This document shows, one piece after another, positions 1-8,348 of a DNA stretch of 64,000 nucleotides. Source of the stretch: Atherix ibis. Lineage: Eukaryota; Arthropoda; Insecta; Diptera; Athericidae. The notes under the pieces were generated by a model. It saw only the letters and a list, made by a program, of their open reading frames with translations, was not told the DNA's origin and searched no databases. The stretch covers positions 111,782,267 through 111,846,266 of the forward strand of contig OY282605.1 of the NCBI GenBank assembly GCA_958298945.1. Direction: 5' to 3'. How positions within the stretch are numbered: position 1 is the stretch's first letter; the number at the start of each line of letters is the position of its first letter. A program made the position numbers and the translations under genes.

Positions 1-274
1 GATACTGTCACTGGCACTAACTGCTTAGAACTGTTATTATTATTAATGTCTTAATTATTATTACTATTCACGCTTGAAATGAACGTAACCAAGTAGACAT
101 TTTTATTAAATACTTAGAGCCATGGAGAAACGTGAAAACGCTTACTATTCGTAAAAAAAAACGTAAAAACTTACTATTAAAATAAAATTTTAATAATATT
201 GTAACAAAATAAAAATATTATATTTTTATATAAGTTAATTTAATCAAAATTCAACTAATAACCTTTATAATAAT
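1..274. other. AT-rich sequence, no gene seen
   Basis: AT-rich DNA rich in short A and T runs. No reading frame, RNA gene or repeat could be recognised. Confidence 0.6.
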
Positions 275-880
275 ATTTATTATTTTATTTTGAAGTATAA
301 TCGATGCAATTATGTTCTAAAATAACAGGATGGTTTCAATTTATGACCACCCTGTCCACTATATTCGGTTTTATTACAGGTATTTGGCGTTCAATATTCA
401 TTTTTAGTGCATCAATGGTTGATGGGTTAAATCACGACTTCTTGGAGTTCATTGCACATCTGCATTTCTTGAAATTATCGACTCGGCTATAAATCAATTG
501 TGAAATGGACTGTGTGGCATGTAGCGCCGTTTTGTTGACACTGCATATTCTTTAAATCAATATCTTCAAATTCAGGCCACAAAAAGTTCTTTATCATTGA
601 TCTGTCCCCCTTACCATGGGCACTAACAAAAATGCCTTCGTTATTGTGCAGATAATAAGGACCACTGATGCCAACGTGCCATAAACCACATCAAAATAAC
701 ACTTTTTCGAAATATAAATGTTCCTCGTAAAGAATTTGTGGATTGGTTTCAGCCCAGTAATGAAAATTTTATTTATTCACCGATCTGAGAAGATGATTTT
801 TTGGAATTTTCCTTTGATAAAAAATATGGAATAATTTCTAAGTGTATCATTCAGTGTATAAATTGTAAATCTTACTTAAA
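275..880 (-). pseudogene. Degraded IS630/Tc1-like DDE transposase, copy 1
   Basis: Reading the minus strand in shifting frames gives pieces typical of the insect IS630/Tc1-like DDE transposase family: NKQNFHYWAETNPQI, then EDIDLKNMQCQQNGATCHT, where the second catalytic Asp of the usual QQDGATCHT has become Asn, then RSRDLT from the usual PPRSCDLTPLDFF stretch. Multiple stops and frameshifts separate them, and the HTH amino end is missing. The same element is present at 43015-43770, and the two share sequence starting at the same point (around 275 and 43027), which probably marks one end of the element. The function is lost. The family is known to cut and paste DNA; the assignment rests on remembered motifs. 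Confidence 0.7.
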
Positions 881-1401
881 AAATTGACAGTAACAGAATT
901 ATTTTGTCTACCACACGGTCAACTTGAAAACATATTACTCGTTTGAAAACATATTACTCGATATATTGTATGTAAATAAACTCAATGTATATTTTATTTT
1001 ACGAAATTGTATAGCCGTTTTCTTTTTTATGTATATGTAAAAACTTTTAATATTATATCTGGTTCAATTTCGAGCATATTTTAAAGTTGGACATTATTTC
1101 AGCGTCTAGTGCCGGTATGCTAAAGCCTTTCGAACACTTTTTTTGATTTTCCAGCTTGGACTATAATAGTATCAGCGATTATATGTATTGCCCAACAATT
1201 GTTTGGAACCACCGCCATTTTAACAAAAAAAATTAAGAATTGGTAAGTGAAAAAATTAAATAAAAATGAAATTTTCAAAAGTATAGCACTTAAAAACCAA
1301 AGTCTTGTAATGTAAAATTTTTTAAGCAAATCCACAAAATTATGGATAAAAGCAAACGGGAGGACTAAAAATAACTACAACAGAAGGAGAGAAAGAAGAC
1401 C
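881..1401. other. AT-rich spacer
   Basis: No gene recognised. A 16-base direct repeat (gaaaacatattactcg, two copies around 925-960) is the only visible structure. A 71-codon frame on the minus strand at 1120-1335 has low-complexity hydrophobic composition and is probably chance. Confidence 0.5.
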
Positions 1402-1478
1402 CATTTTATTCTTACGGAAAAAAAATTTGTGCCGTTGCATTGACGTTTGTGATTTGGTTCTCAAACGCCAAGAACGTA

Positions 1479-2720
1479 ACACAGTAGAAATATTTTTTTT
1501 TGCAAAATTCATTTTTATTATTCAACATAGTTGCCTTCGAGGGCGATACAGCGATTATAGCGATCTTCCAACTTTTCGATACCATTTTTATAGTACTCTT
1601 TCGGTTTTGCCTCAAAATAGAACTCAGTTTCATCATCGGTCTTAAATTTCTTGCCAGCGAGCATTCTCTTGAGGTCTGCAAACAGGAAAAAGTCGCTGGG
1701 GGCCAGATCTGGAGAATACGGTGGATGAGGAAGCAATTCGTAGCCAAATTCATTGAGTTTGACCATCGTTTTCATCGACTTGTGACACGGTGCATTGTCT
1801 TGGTGAAACAACACTTTTTTCTTCTTCAAATGAGGCCGTTTCTTAGCGATTTCTTTCTTCAAACGATCCAATAACGCTATAACATATAATAGTCGCTGTT
1901 GATCGTCTGTCCCTTCTGGAGATAGTCAATGAATATTATACCATGCGCATCCCAAAATACAGACGCCATCACCTTGCCAGCCGACTGTTGCGTTTTTCCA
2001 CGCTTTGGATTCGGTTCGTCGCTCGCTCTCCACTCTGCCGACTGCCGATTGGACTCTGGAGTGTAGTGACGTAGCCATGTTTCATCCATTGTCACATATC
2101 GACACAAAAATTCGGGTTTATTGCGCTTGAACAGCTCCAAACACTGCTCAGAATCATCAACACGTTGTTGTTTTTGGTCCACAGTGACCTCACGCGGCAC
2201 CCACTTTGCACACAGCTTTCGCATGCCCAAATATTCATGCACGATATGTCCAACACGCTCTTTCGATATCTTCAGAGTCTCAGCTATCTCGCTCAACTTC
2301 ACTTTACGGTAATTTAAAATTATTTTGTGGATTTTTTTGATGTTTTCTGTCGTAACCACCTCTTTTGGGCGTCCACTGCGTTCTGCATCAACTGTGCTCG
2401 TACGACCAGTTCGAAATTGACGAAACCAATATGCCACAGTTGAAATAGCTGGAGCAGAGTCCGGATAACGTTTGTCAAGCCATGCTTTGGTTTCCACTGT
2501 ATTTTTTTTCATCAAAAAGCAATGCTTTATCAATACACGAAATTCGTCTTTATCCATTTTTTTCAATAACAAAAGTTGCTCCACGCAAAATGCTATATCT
2601 CACGAACCAATCGACCGATTGCTGTCAAATTTTGACAGGAATCATTTGAAGCATGGTGCTTTGTGATAATTAAGAGGCGCCATCTAGACGTCAACGTTTT
2701 AAACTTTTCAGCCGAACTGT
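1479..2720 (-). mobile_element. MLE-A: Himar1-like (irritans) mariner nested in another mariner
   Basis: The 1242-bp length is typical of mariner. The interrupted host mariner stops at a TA (1477-1478) and restarts at a TA (2721-2722), as expected for a TA target duplication. The 5' terminal sequence read on the minus strand is acagttcggctgaaaagttt; the other end starts acacagtagaaatatttttt and matches it only weakly, so the terminal repeats are decayed or one end is altered. Confidence 0.85.
1518..2557 (-). pseudogene. Himar1-like mariner transposase, one frameshift
   Basis: This is an almost full-length transposase of the irritans subfamily. The likely start is the Met of MDKDEFRVLI at 2557, as in related proteins; an upstream in-frame ATG at 2584 adds nine unrelated residues. 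In order it has an amino-terminal HTH region, KISKERVGHIVHEYL, WVPREV, the first catalytic Asp in YVTMDETWL (near residue 158), WDAHGIIFIDYL, HQDNAPCH and PYSPDLAPSDFF (DD34D spacing), ending RYNRCIALEGNYVE. One frameshift near 1872-1876, just after TINSDYYM, splits it into two open halves of 226 and 117 codons. All three catalytic Asp codons are still present, so loss of function may rest on a single lesion. It lies antisense to the mariner it interrupts. Confidence 0.92.
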
Positions 2721-3359
2721 TATGATCCATTTTTGAAGCGTATCATCACTGGGGACGAGAAATGGGTTGTCTAATAAATGTTAAGCGCAAAAGATCCTGG
2801 AGTAGAAAAAATGAACCGGCTCAAAGCACTTCGAAAGCTTTGATATTCATCAAAAAAAAGGTTATGCTATCGAGCAACACAACGATTAATTCTGATGTGT
2901 ACTGTTATCAGTTGGACAAGTTGAACGATTCACTTAAAGCAAAAAGGCCAGAATTGGTCAATAGGAAAGGTACAGTGTTCCAACAGGATAATACGAAACC
3001 ACATACAAGTTTGACCACTCGGCAAAAGCTTTTAGAGCACGGATGGGATATACTACCACACCCACCATAGTTTCCAGACCTAGCACCTTCCGATTATCAT
3101 TTATTCCGGTCTCTACAAAAATTTTTAGACGGTAAAACGTTTAATTCAAATGAGGAGGTCAAAAATCACTTGGATCAGTTTTTTGCCTGAACAAAAGAAT
3201 AAAATTTTATGAGCGTGGATTCATGCTATTACCAGAAATATAGCAAATGGTATTGTATCAGACTGGAAAATATTTAATTGAATAAAATATTAATTCACTA
3301 TAAGGAAATCATCTTTTATTTTTATAAAAAAAAACCAAATTACTTTCTGGACAACCTTA

Positions 3360-3555
3360 AAAGCATCGAATATTGTTCAAAGCTAAGGATGGATTGTAGC
3401 AAAAGTTTGAGTGTTTTCAAGTTTATGGGTGGCTGCATCTTAGAAAAAATCCTTCTAAACAATATCTCAATCAAAAGCGCGAATTTACACAAAATCACAT
3501 GAAAGTAAATATCTTCTCTGATAAAAAGCAGTTTTGTGTCTATGAACCAGACAAC
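3360..3555. other. Spacer
   Basis: Unassigned AT-rich DNA between a mariner end and a retroelement tail. No gene seen. Confidence 0.5.
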
Positions 3556-3700
3556 TTCTCTTATTGTTTGTTTGTTTGTTTGTTATTATTTCAAATAATA
3601 TTAGTACTGAAATTCATATTGTTAGCGCCAAGACACTAAAGGCCATTTGGCAGCAAATAAAAACGGGATAAGGTTCCTTTATCACAACCCCTTACTTCTC
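3556..3700 (-). mobile_element. Probable LINE or SINE 3' tail with (AACA)n
   Basis: On the minus strand a short non-coding stretch ends in several AACA units (ttgt repeats at 3564-3584 on the plus strand), as retroposon tails do. The SINE at 6709-6953 ends in the same AACA repeat, so both may use the same LINE machinery. No coding sequence remains; the family is not identified. Confidence 0.4.
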
Positions 3701-3931
3701 TTATTATTTCCATCATTTCAGGAAGATTCCAATGTATTTGTCACTCTTACATAGAGACTTACGAGGGTCGTTCAATAAGAGAAAATCCAAGAAATTGCGC
3801 TCGAAGTGTCGGTAAAGATTTTTTTTTGTAAGTAGCATTATCGACAGGAAAGCTGTCAAAATTTCAGCTCGATCCATAGCGTAAGTCAATTTCTATCGTC
3901 GATTAAAGTTAACGACATTTATTTGTGCATA

Positions 3932-3960
3932 CGTGGGCTACTATATATATTTCTGGCCTA
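3932..3960 (+). repeat. Left terminal inverted repeat of MLE-B
   Basis: It starts cgtgggctactatatatatt and differs from the right copy only at its fourth base (g against a). Transposase binds such repeats, and their near identity indicates a young insertion. Confidence 0.95.
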
Positions 3961-3997
3961 ATAATGAAAATGCGAATATTTATCAACGAAAAAGGTT

Positions 3998-5050
3998 TTA
4001 TTGTTTTTCAAAATATTCTCCATCAAGATTTATACACTTTTGCATGCGCTCAAACCAATTTTCGAAGCACTTTTTCCACTCCGATTGAGACACCTCCAAA
4101 ACATGGTTTTTGAATGCTTCAACAGCATCTTCTGGCGACGAAAATCGTTGACCACGCATTTTTTTCTTGATGTGTGGGAATAAAAAGAAGTCATTGGGTG
4201 CCAAGTCAGGGCTGTACGGAGGATGACCCATCAATTCGACGTTTTGTCCGGTCAAAAAGGCGCTGGTTTGAGCCGATGTGTGAGAGCTCGCATTGTCATG
4301 GTGCACAATGATTCGACTTCTCTTGTTCGTTTTTCGAATTTCTCCGAAGACTTCAGGCAAACAAATGGTGGTGTACCACTCAGAATTGACCGTCCTACGT
4401 TGCACAAGCGGAACAGTCGCCACATGACCAGTTTTGCCAAAGAAACAAGCGACCATTTGCTTCGAAGTGCTTCTTCCACGAACAACTTTCGTTGGATTTG
4501 ACTCGTCTTGGAAGACCCACACGGTCGATTGCTGTTTTGTTTCGGGCTCATACGCATAGATCCATGATTCGTCACCTGTGACGATCTTATAAACGTCTTT
4601 TGAAGCACCGCGATCGTATTTTTTCAGCATTTCTTTACACCAATCCACACGAGCCTTTTTTTGAGCGATTGTCAAATTGTGCGGGATCCAACGAGAACAA
4701 ACCTTTTTTACGGCCAGGTGTTCATGCAATATCGAATGTATGCTGGTGGGAGAAATGCCTAGGCATGCCTCTATCTCACGGTATGTCACATGACGGTCTT
4801 GCATTATCAGTTCACGTACGGCATCGATGTTTTCTGGAACAACGGCTGTTTTTGGACGACCTTCACGGAATTCGTCTTTGAGCGAGCGTCGGCCACGATT
4901 GAATTCGTTGTACCAGTTTTTCACAGTGCTATAGGATGGTGCTTCATAGCCATACAAAGATTTAAGTTCATCGATGCACTCTTGTCGTGATAATCCACGT
5001 CGAAAGTTGTGAAAAATGATCGCACGAAAATGTTCACGAGTTAATTCCAT
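3998..5050 (-). CDS. Uninterrupted mariner transposase (MLE-B)
   Basis: A 350-residue open frame with no stop or frameshift, the usual length for mariner transposases, which cut the element out and insert it at TA sites. Residues 1-110 form the paired HTH DNA-binding region (for example YSTVKNWYNEF at 40-50). WIPHNL at 121-126 is the linker motif. The catalytic Asp residues are D160 in VTGDESWIY, D252 in HHDNASSH and D287 in YSPDLAPND, giving exactly 34 residues between the last two, the DD34D signature. The start is the first ATG and gives the family's expected amino end, MELTREHF. It sits antisense inside the leader of MLE-C. The subfamily is uncertain (rosa-like or a relative). Whether it is expressed or active cannot be seen, but all the basic parts are present. 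Confidence 0.95.
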   Translation of the reverse strand: MELTREHFRAIIFHNFRRGLSRQECIDELKSLYGYEAPSYSTVKNWYNEFNRGRRSLKDEFREGRPKTAVVPENIDAVRELIMQDRHVTYREIEACLGISPTSIHSILHEHLAVKKVCSRWIPHNLTIAQKKARVDWCKEMLKKYDRGASKDVYKIVTGDESWIYAYEPETKQQSTVWVFQDESNPTKVVRGRSTSKQMVACFFGKTGHVATVPLVQRRTVNSEWYTTICLPEVFGEIRKTNKRSRIIVHHDNASSHTSAQTSAFLTGQNVELMGHPPYSPDLAPNDFFLFPHIKKKMRGQRFSSPEDAVEAFKNHVLEVSQSEWKKCFENWFERMQKCINLDGEYFEKQ

Positions 5051-5196
5051 TTTTTTGCCAAATTGATTTTTTCAAGTCACTGTAAACAACACAAATGATA
5101 GTCGTACGTCAAAACGTTCTGAGTACGTTTATGCTAAAAAATGTCAAACTTTCCAATGGAAATGTCAGATCGCACCTGGCAACACTTAGTGTTGCC

Positions 5197-5225
5197 TAGG
5201 CCAGAAATATATATAGTAGCCTACG
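5197..5225 (-). repeat. Right terminal inverted repeat of MLE-B
   Basis: On the minus strand it starts cgtaggctactatatatatt. It is followed by the TA duplication and then the former start codon region of MLE-C. Confidence 0.95.
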
Positions 5226-5230
5226 TAACA

Positions 5231-6280
5231 ATAGAAAAAAGCGAGTTTAGGGCTGTCATCAAACATCTCCATTTGAAAAGCTTAAGCCCGAAAGAAATCA
5301 AAGCCGAGTTGGATGCAGTTCATGGCACATCTGCACCTGTGTTTGCGACGGTTCACAATTGGGTTAATGAATTTAAACGTGGGCGTTCATCCACAAAAGA
5401 TGAACATCGTTCAGGACGCCCAGTTGAGGTGTCTACTCCTGAAATCATCGACAAAATCCACGATCTGATTTTGAACGATCGGCGAATTAAAGTGCGCGAA
5501 TTAGTTGAGGCCACGGGCATATCACAAGGTACAGTCGCTTCAATTTTGCATGAAAATTTGTCTGTGAAAAAAATTTCGGCAAGATGGGTGCCACGTTTGC
5601 TCTCAGAGGAGAATAAGCGCAATCGTGTAGTGGACTCTGAGGCTATGTTGGAACTCTTTCATCGCAATCCTGCCGAATTCCTTCGTCGATATGTCACTGT
5701 GGACGAAACCTGGATACACTACTACACTCCAGAAACGAAGAGACAGTCATCACAGTGGATTTTCAAGGGTGAACAGGCTCCGAAGAAGGCAAAAACTGTG
5801 CCATCGGCCGGCAAGTTGATGGCCACGGTCTTTTGGGATTCGCAGGGCATCATTTTTATCGACTACTTGGAAAAAGGAAAAACAATAACAGGAGCGTATT
5901 ACGCGTCGTTATTGCAACGGTTGAGCGAGGAAATGAAAGAGAAACGCCCCCATCTGAAGAAGAAAAAAATCCTCTTGCATCAGGACAATGTGCGTGTGCA
6001 CACCACTGCTGTTTCCATGCCCAAAATTGTGGAATTGAGAATGGAATTGTTGCAGCATCCCGCTTATTCACCAGATTTGGCCCCGAGTAACTATTTTCTT
6101 TTCCCCAATCTGTAGAAATGGCTTGGCGGACGACGGTTCAGTTCCAACGAGGACGTCATTGCTCAAACGGATGAGTATTTTGCAGAACTTCCGAAATCCT
6201 ATTTTTTGGACGGGATAAAAATTTTGGAAAAACGGTTGGGAAAGTGTATAGAGCTAAGAGAAGATTATGTTGAAAAATAA
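5231..6280 (+). pseudogene. MLE-C mariner transposase, three disabling changes
   Basis: The frame corresponds to the intact family protein of about 349 residues with HTH region, WVPRLL, VDETWIHYY (first catalytic Asp near residue 158), HQDNVRVH and YSPDLAPS. Compared with MLE-D, the start ATG is ATA (5231-5233), the third catalytic Asp codon is Asn (AAC at 6089-6091), and a Lys codon is TAG (6113-6115, after LFPNL). The carboxyl part runs on in frame to TAA at 6278-6280 with LREDYVEK at the end. Because MLE-B was inserted just upstream, an open frame from an ATG at 5141 inside MLE-B reads through its terminal repeat into this gene up to 6115, giving a 324-codon chimera. It is catalytically dead by the missing Asp. 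Confidence 0.93.
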
Positions 6281-6343
6281 ATTTTTTTTTTAAAAAAAAA
6301 GTTTTTTTCCATCTTTTTCTAAGGACTTATTGAACGACCCTCG

Positions 6344-6708
6344 TAGTAATTTTTTACTAAAGAATTATTCTGCCTGCAAAACAATCTGCAATAAAGTGCA
6401 ATTACTGCGAAATTAGCAACGTGAATAATAAAATGCAGCACTGAAGATGGATGTTATAATAGAATATCATACCAATATATATTCCGAATATTGTAAAGGA
6501 ATAATCCGACACAAAAATTCATCCTAACTTGAGCTTTATCGAAAATATATCCAGAATAATGACGAGCACAAACTATGAAAGAGGGATGATGTCCTAAGAT
6601 ATAACAGAATTTATATAGGCCGTCAAAACTAATTTTAATAATATGTCTAACAATACCGTCAAAACTAATTTTGAAACGGAGACCGCTTAGTAGCACAGTT
6701 TACCCTCT
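6344..6708. other. Spacer between MLE-C and SINE
   Basis: No gene recognised. A short direct repeat (gtcaaaactaatttt, at about 6614 and 6659) is present. Confidence 0.5.
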
Positions 6709-6953
6709 AGGTAGCACAGTCGATAGCGTGCTGGGCTACCAACCAGAGGGACGTGGGTTCGAATCCCATTTGCAGCAACATGGTCCTCTCCCTCCTACGC
6801 TAATTACCTCACCGCTTTACTTTCTATTCTTTTTTCATTTCCTTATCCCTTACCCTTCCCTTTCGGACCATCAGACCGCCTGAGCAGATGGATGCAATAT
6901 CGTCTGGCGAGGTCTGGTGTCCCGTTAACAAACAAACAAACAAACAAACAAAC
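6709..6953 (+). mobile_element. tRNA-derived SINE with (AACA)n tail
   Basis: The head (6709-6775) looks like a tRNA. It has a D-arm-like agcacagtcgatagc...gct, an anticodon-arm-like ctgg...ccag pair, and a perfect RNA polymerase III B box, gttcgaatccc, within a T-arm stem (gtggg/cccat). A pyrimidine-rich body follows, and the element ends in AACA repeats at about 6926-6953. It is not a functional tRNA because no acceptor stem pairs. SINEs are non-autonomous and copied by a LINE. Confidence 0.75.
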
Positions 6954-7040
6954 TAGTAGCACAGTCATTAGCGTACTGGACTACCATCCAAGGCGTTTTG
7001 GGTTCAAATCCCAATGTGCGACATGGCCCTACGCTTTTCC
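6954..7040 (+). mobile_element. Second tRNA-like SINE head
   Basis: It begins directly after the AACA tail of the previous SINE with tagtagcacagtcattagcg and has the B-box-like gttcaaatccc in a ttggg/cccaa stem. It resembles the first head but has diverged, so it is a second copy in the same direction. Its 3' limit is not clear. Confidence 0.65.
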
Positions 7041-7459
7041 CCCAAAAATCCAGTATTCAAAATTGTATCCGTTTATTCGAAATTTACCTTTTTCTACAAT
7101 ATGTTTATAATTTTATTAATGGACCCATAGATTTATCGCAGATAAGTTTAGAAAAACAGAACTACTAATAAAATTTTTCTAATTATTAAAGATAAAAAAA
7201 ATTCGCACCAATAAAATCGGAAGCAGAAAAACATTCATAAAATCCAGGGTGGTTCCGAACAGTTGCCTGGCAGTTTATGTGTTTCAGATGATTTTTTTAA
7301 TTCATTGAGTAAAACTGAAACAAATCAAAATAATAATATGACAAGGGCGGATTTCTGAAATATTTCGAATAATAATTCATTTTTAATTTTTCTTGTCGTC
7401 TAAGAGTGGATATGACCGATAATCAAACAGTCCTCAACAAGATGTTACTGACACTGAAA
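7041..7459. other. Unassigned AT-rich DNA
   Basis: No gene or element recognised in this stretch. Confidence 0.5.
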
Positions 7460-7655
7460 TGCGCGGGGTCCTGATTATTCGAATTCAATTACCGCAAATA
7501 CAGGCTTTAGAAGAACTGGTGTGTTTGATTGAGTGCTTTTATGGCAGTATGTGTATGTGTAAATATAACATCAACATTTTGACGGCTTTTCCTATCCAGT
7601 TCTTCTATAGCCTATATTTGCGGTAATTGAATTCGAATAATCAGGACCCCGCGCA
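7460..7655. repeat. Long inverted repeat, 60-bp arms
   Basis: Arms 7460-7519 and 7596-7655 are reverse complements with about three mismatches, separated by 76 bases. The arms start gcgcggggtcctgattattc and are much more GC-rich than their surroundings. No target duplication or transposase is visible. It could be a foldback element or MITE, or the source of a hairpin RNA. Confidence 0.9.
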
Positions 7656-8348
7656 CTTAAAACGACAGCGACGCGACGTACATTGACTTATCTCGCACAT
7701 GGCATAGTGTGATTAAGAAACGCCAATAATTGACATCCGGGTGTTAACTTTGGGCGGTTTTTTCCAAACGAATTGTTATTATTTCTACACATTTAAATTG
7801 TTTTTCTCGATACCATTTGGTTTTGTTCCTGGCACAATCTTATTATTTTCTACCAATAAAAATAGAAGACACGCAAATCAAAACAGAACGTAAGTAAACA
7901 TTGTAAAATCTACAAGTAAGCATTAAATGAAAAAAAATCACATTAGAAGTATTTTTATCAATGGAATATTTTTGAATTAAATTTCTTCACTTTTCGGTTC
8001 AATGTAAATTCACATCGATTTGAATTTTTCATATTAATCACGTCATATCTTTCTATCGATGCACATAATTATACTCGTATTCGTATATTCATGACTATTT
8101 GTACTTTTCGAAGCCTTCAGAATTATTCAATTTTATTAACTCAACATTAAATATTATTAACAATAGTGTTAGGCTAGGAAGAAGGGAGTTGAATAACGTT
8201 CCATTCTGTATGAGTATGCCATCTAAAAAATAAGTTAATATTTACTACATAAATTTTTTTAAATCTTAAATTCGTAATAAAATGAAAACAATAGCCGAAC
8301 TACTAGAATTTGAAGAATCAATTATTTATTTTTAACTATTTAATAATA
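7656..8348. other. Unassigned AT-rich DNA
   Basis: No gene or element recognised between the inverted repeat and MLE-D. Confidence 0.5.

Larger units (their letters stand above)
1402..3250 (+). pseudogene. Broken mellifera/cecropia-type mariner transposase
   Basis: The first part (1402-1476) encodes the region around the linker and first strand of the catalytic domain. After the insertion the frame continues with ITGDEKWV, NVKRKRSWSRKNEPAQSTSK, the second catalytic Asp in QQDNTKPHTS and the third in PDLAPSD, 34 residues apart as expected for a DD34D mariner. A stop replaces the Tyr of HPPYSPDLAP (about 3068-3070). There are also tandem stops after GDEKWVV, and a segment between the first two catalytic Asp residues is deleted compared with the copy at 20970. 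The protein cannot be made. Which Robertson subfamily it belongs to is from memory of motif similarity. Confidence 0.8.
1402..3359 (+). mobile_element. Mellifera/cecropia-type mariner, copy 1, split by a second mariner
   Basis: Homology with the copies at 14030 and 20970 starts near 1402, stops at 1476, and resumes at 2723 after a Himar1-like insertion. The right terminal repeat is visible at about 3334-3359; its reverse complement starts ttaaggttgtccagaaagta, close to the lone terminal repeat at 14469. The left end is missing, so the element was 5'-truncated. Interruption by MLE-A makes this element older than MLE-A. Confidence 0.8.
3932..5225 (-). mobile_element. MLE-B: complete mariner with intact ends
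   Basis: A 1294-bp element bounded by 29-bp terminal inverted repeats (3932-3960 and 5197-5225) that match at 28 of 29 positions, and by TA on both sides (3930-3931 and 5226-5227). Comparison with MLE-D shows that the empty site read gtgcaTAacaatgg, which demonstrates insertion at a single TA. Leader and trailer are about 175 and 66 bp. Confidence 0.97.
3762..6343 (+). mobile_element. MLE-C: mariner with a second mariner inserted in its 5' UTR
   Basis: The ends are cgagggtcgttcaataag at 3762 and its reverse complement ending at 6343, each flanked by TA (3760-3761 and 6344-6345). Removing MLE-B (1294 bp plus one TA) leaves 1286 bp, matching the 1283-bp sister element MLE-D at 8349-9631. The 5' leader up to 3931 and the sequence from 5228 are nearly identical to the leader of MLE-D, so the split point can be read to the base. 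Confidence 0.95.

Noticed and set aside
1500..1874. A 124-codon plus-strand protein
   Set aside because: It is antisense to the Himar1-like transposase and has no features of its own.
6709..6780. A functional tRNA gene
   Set aside because: D, anticodon and T arms can be drawn, but no seven-base acceptor stem pairs, and the sequence continues into a SINE body with AACA tail.
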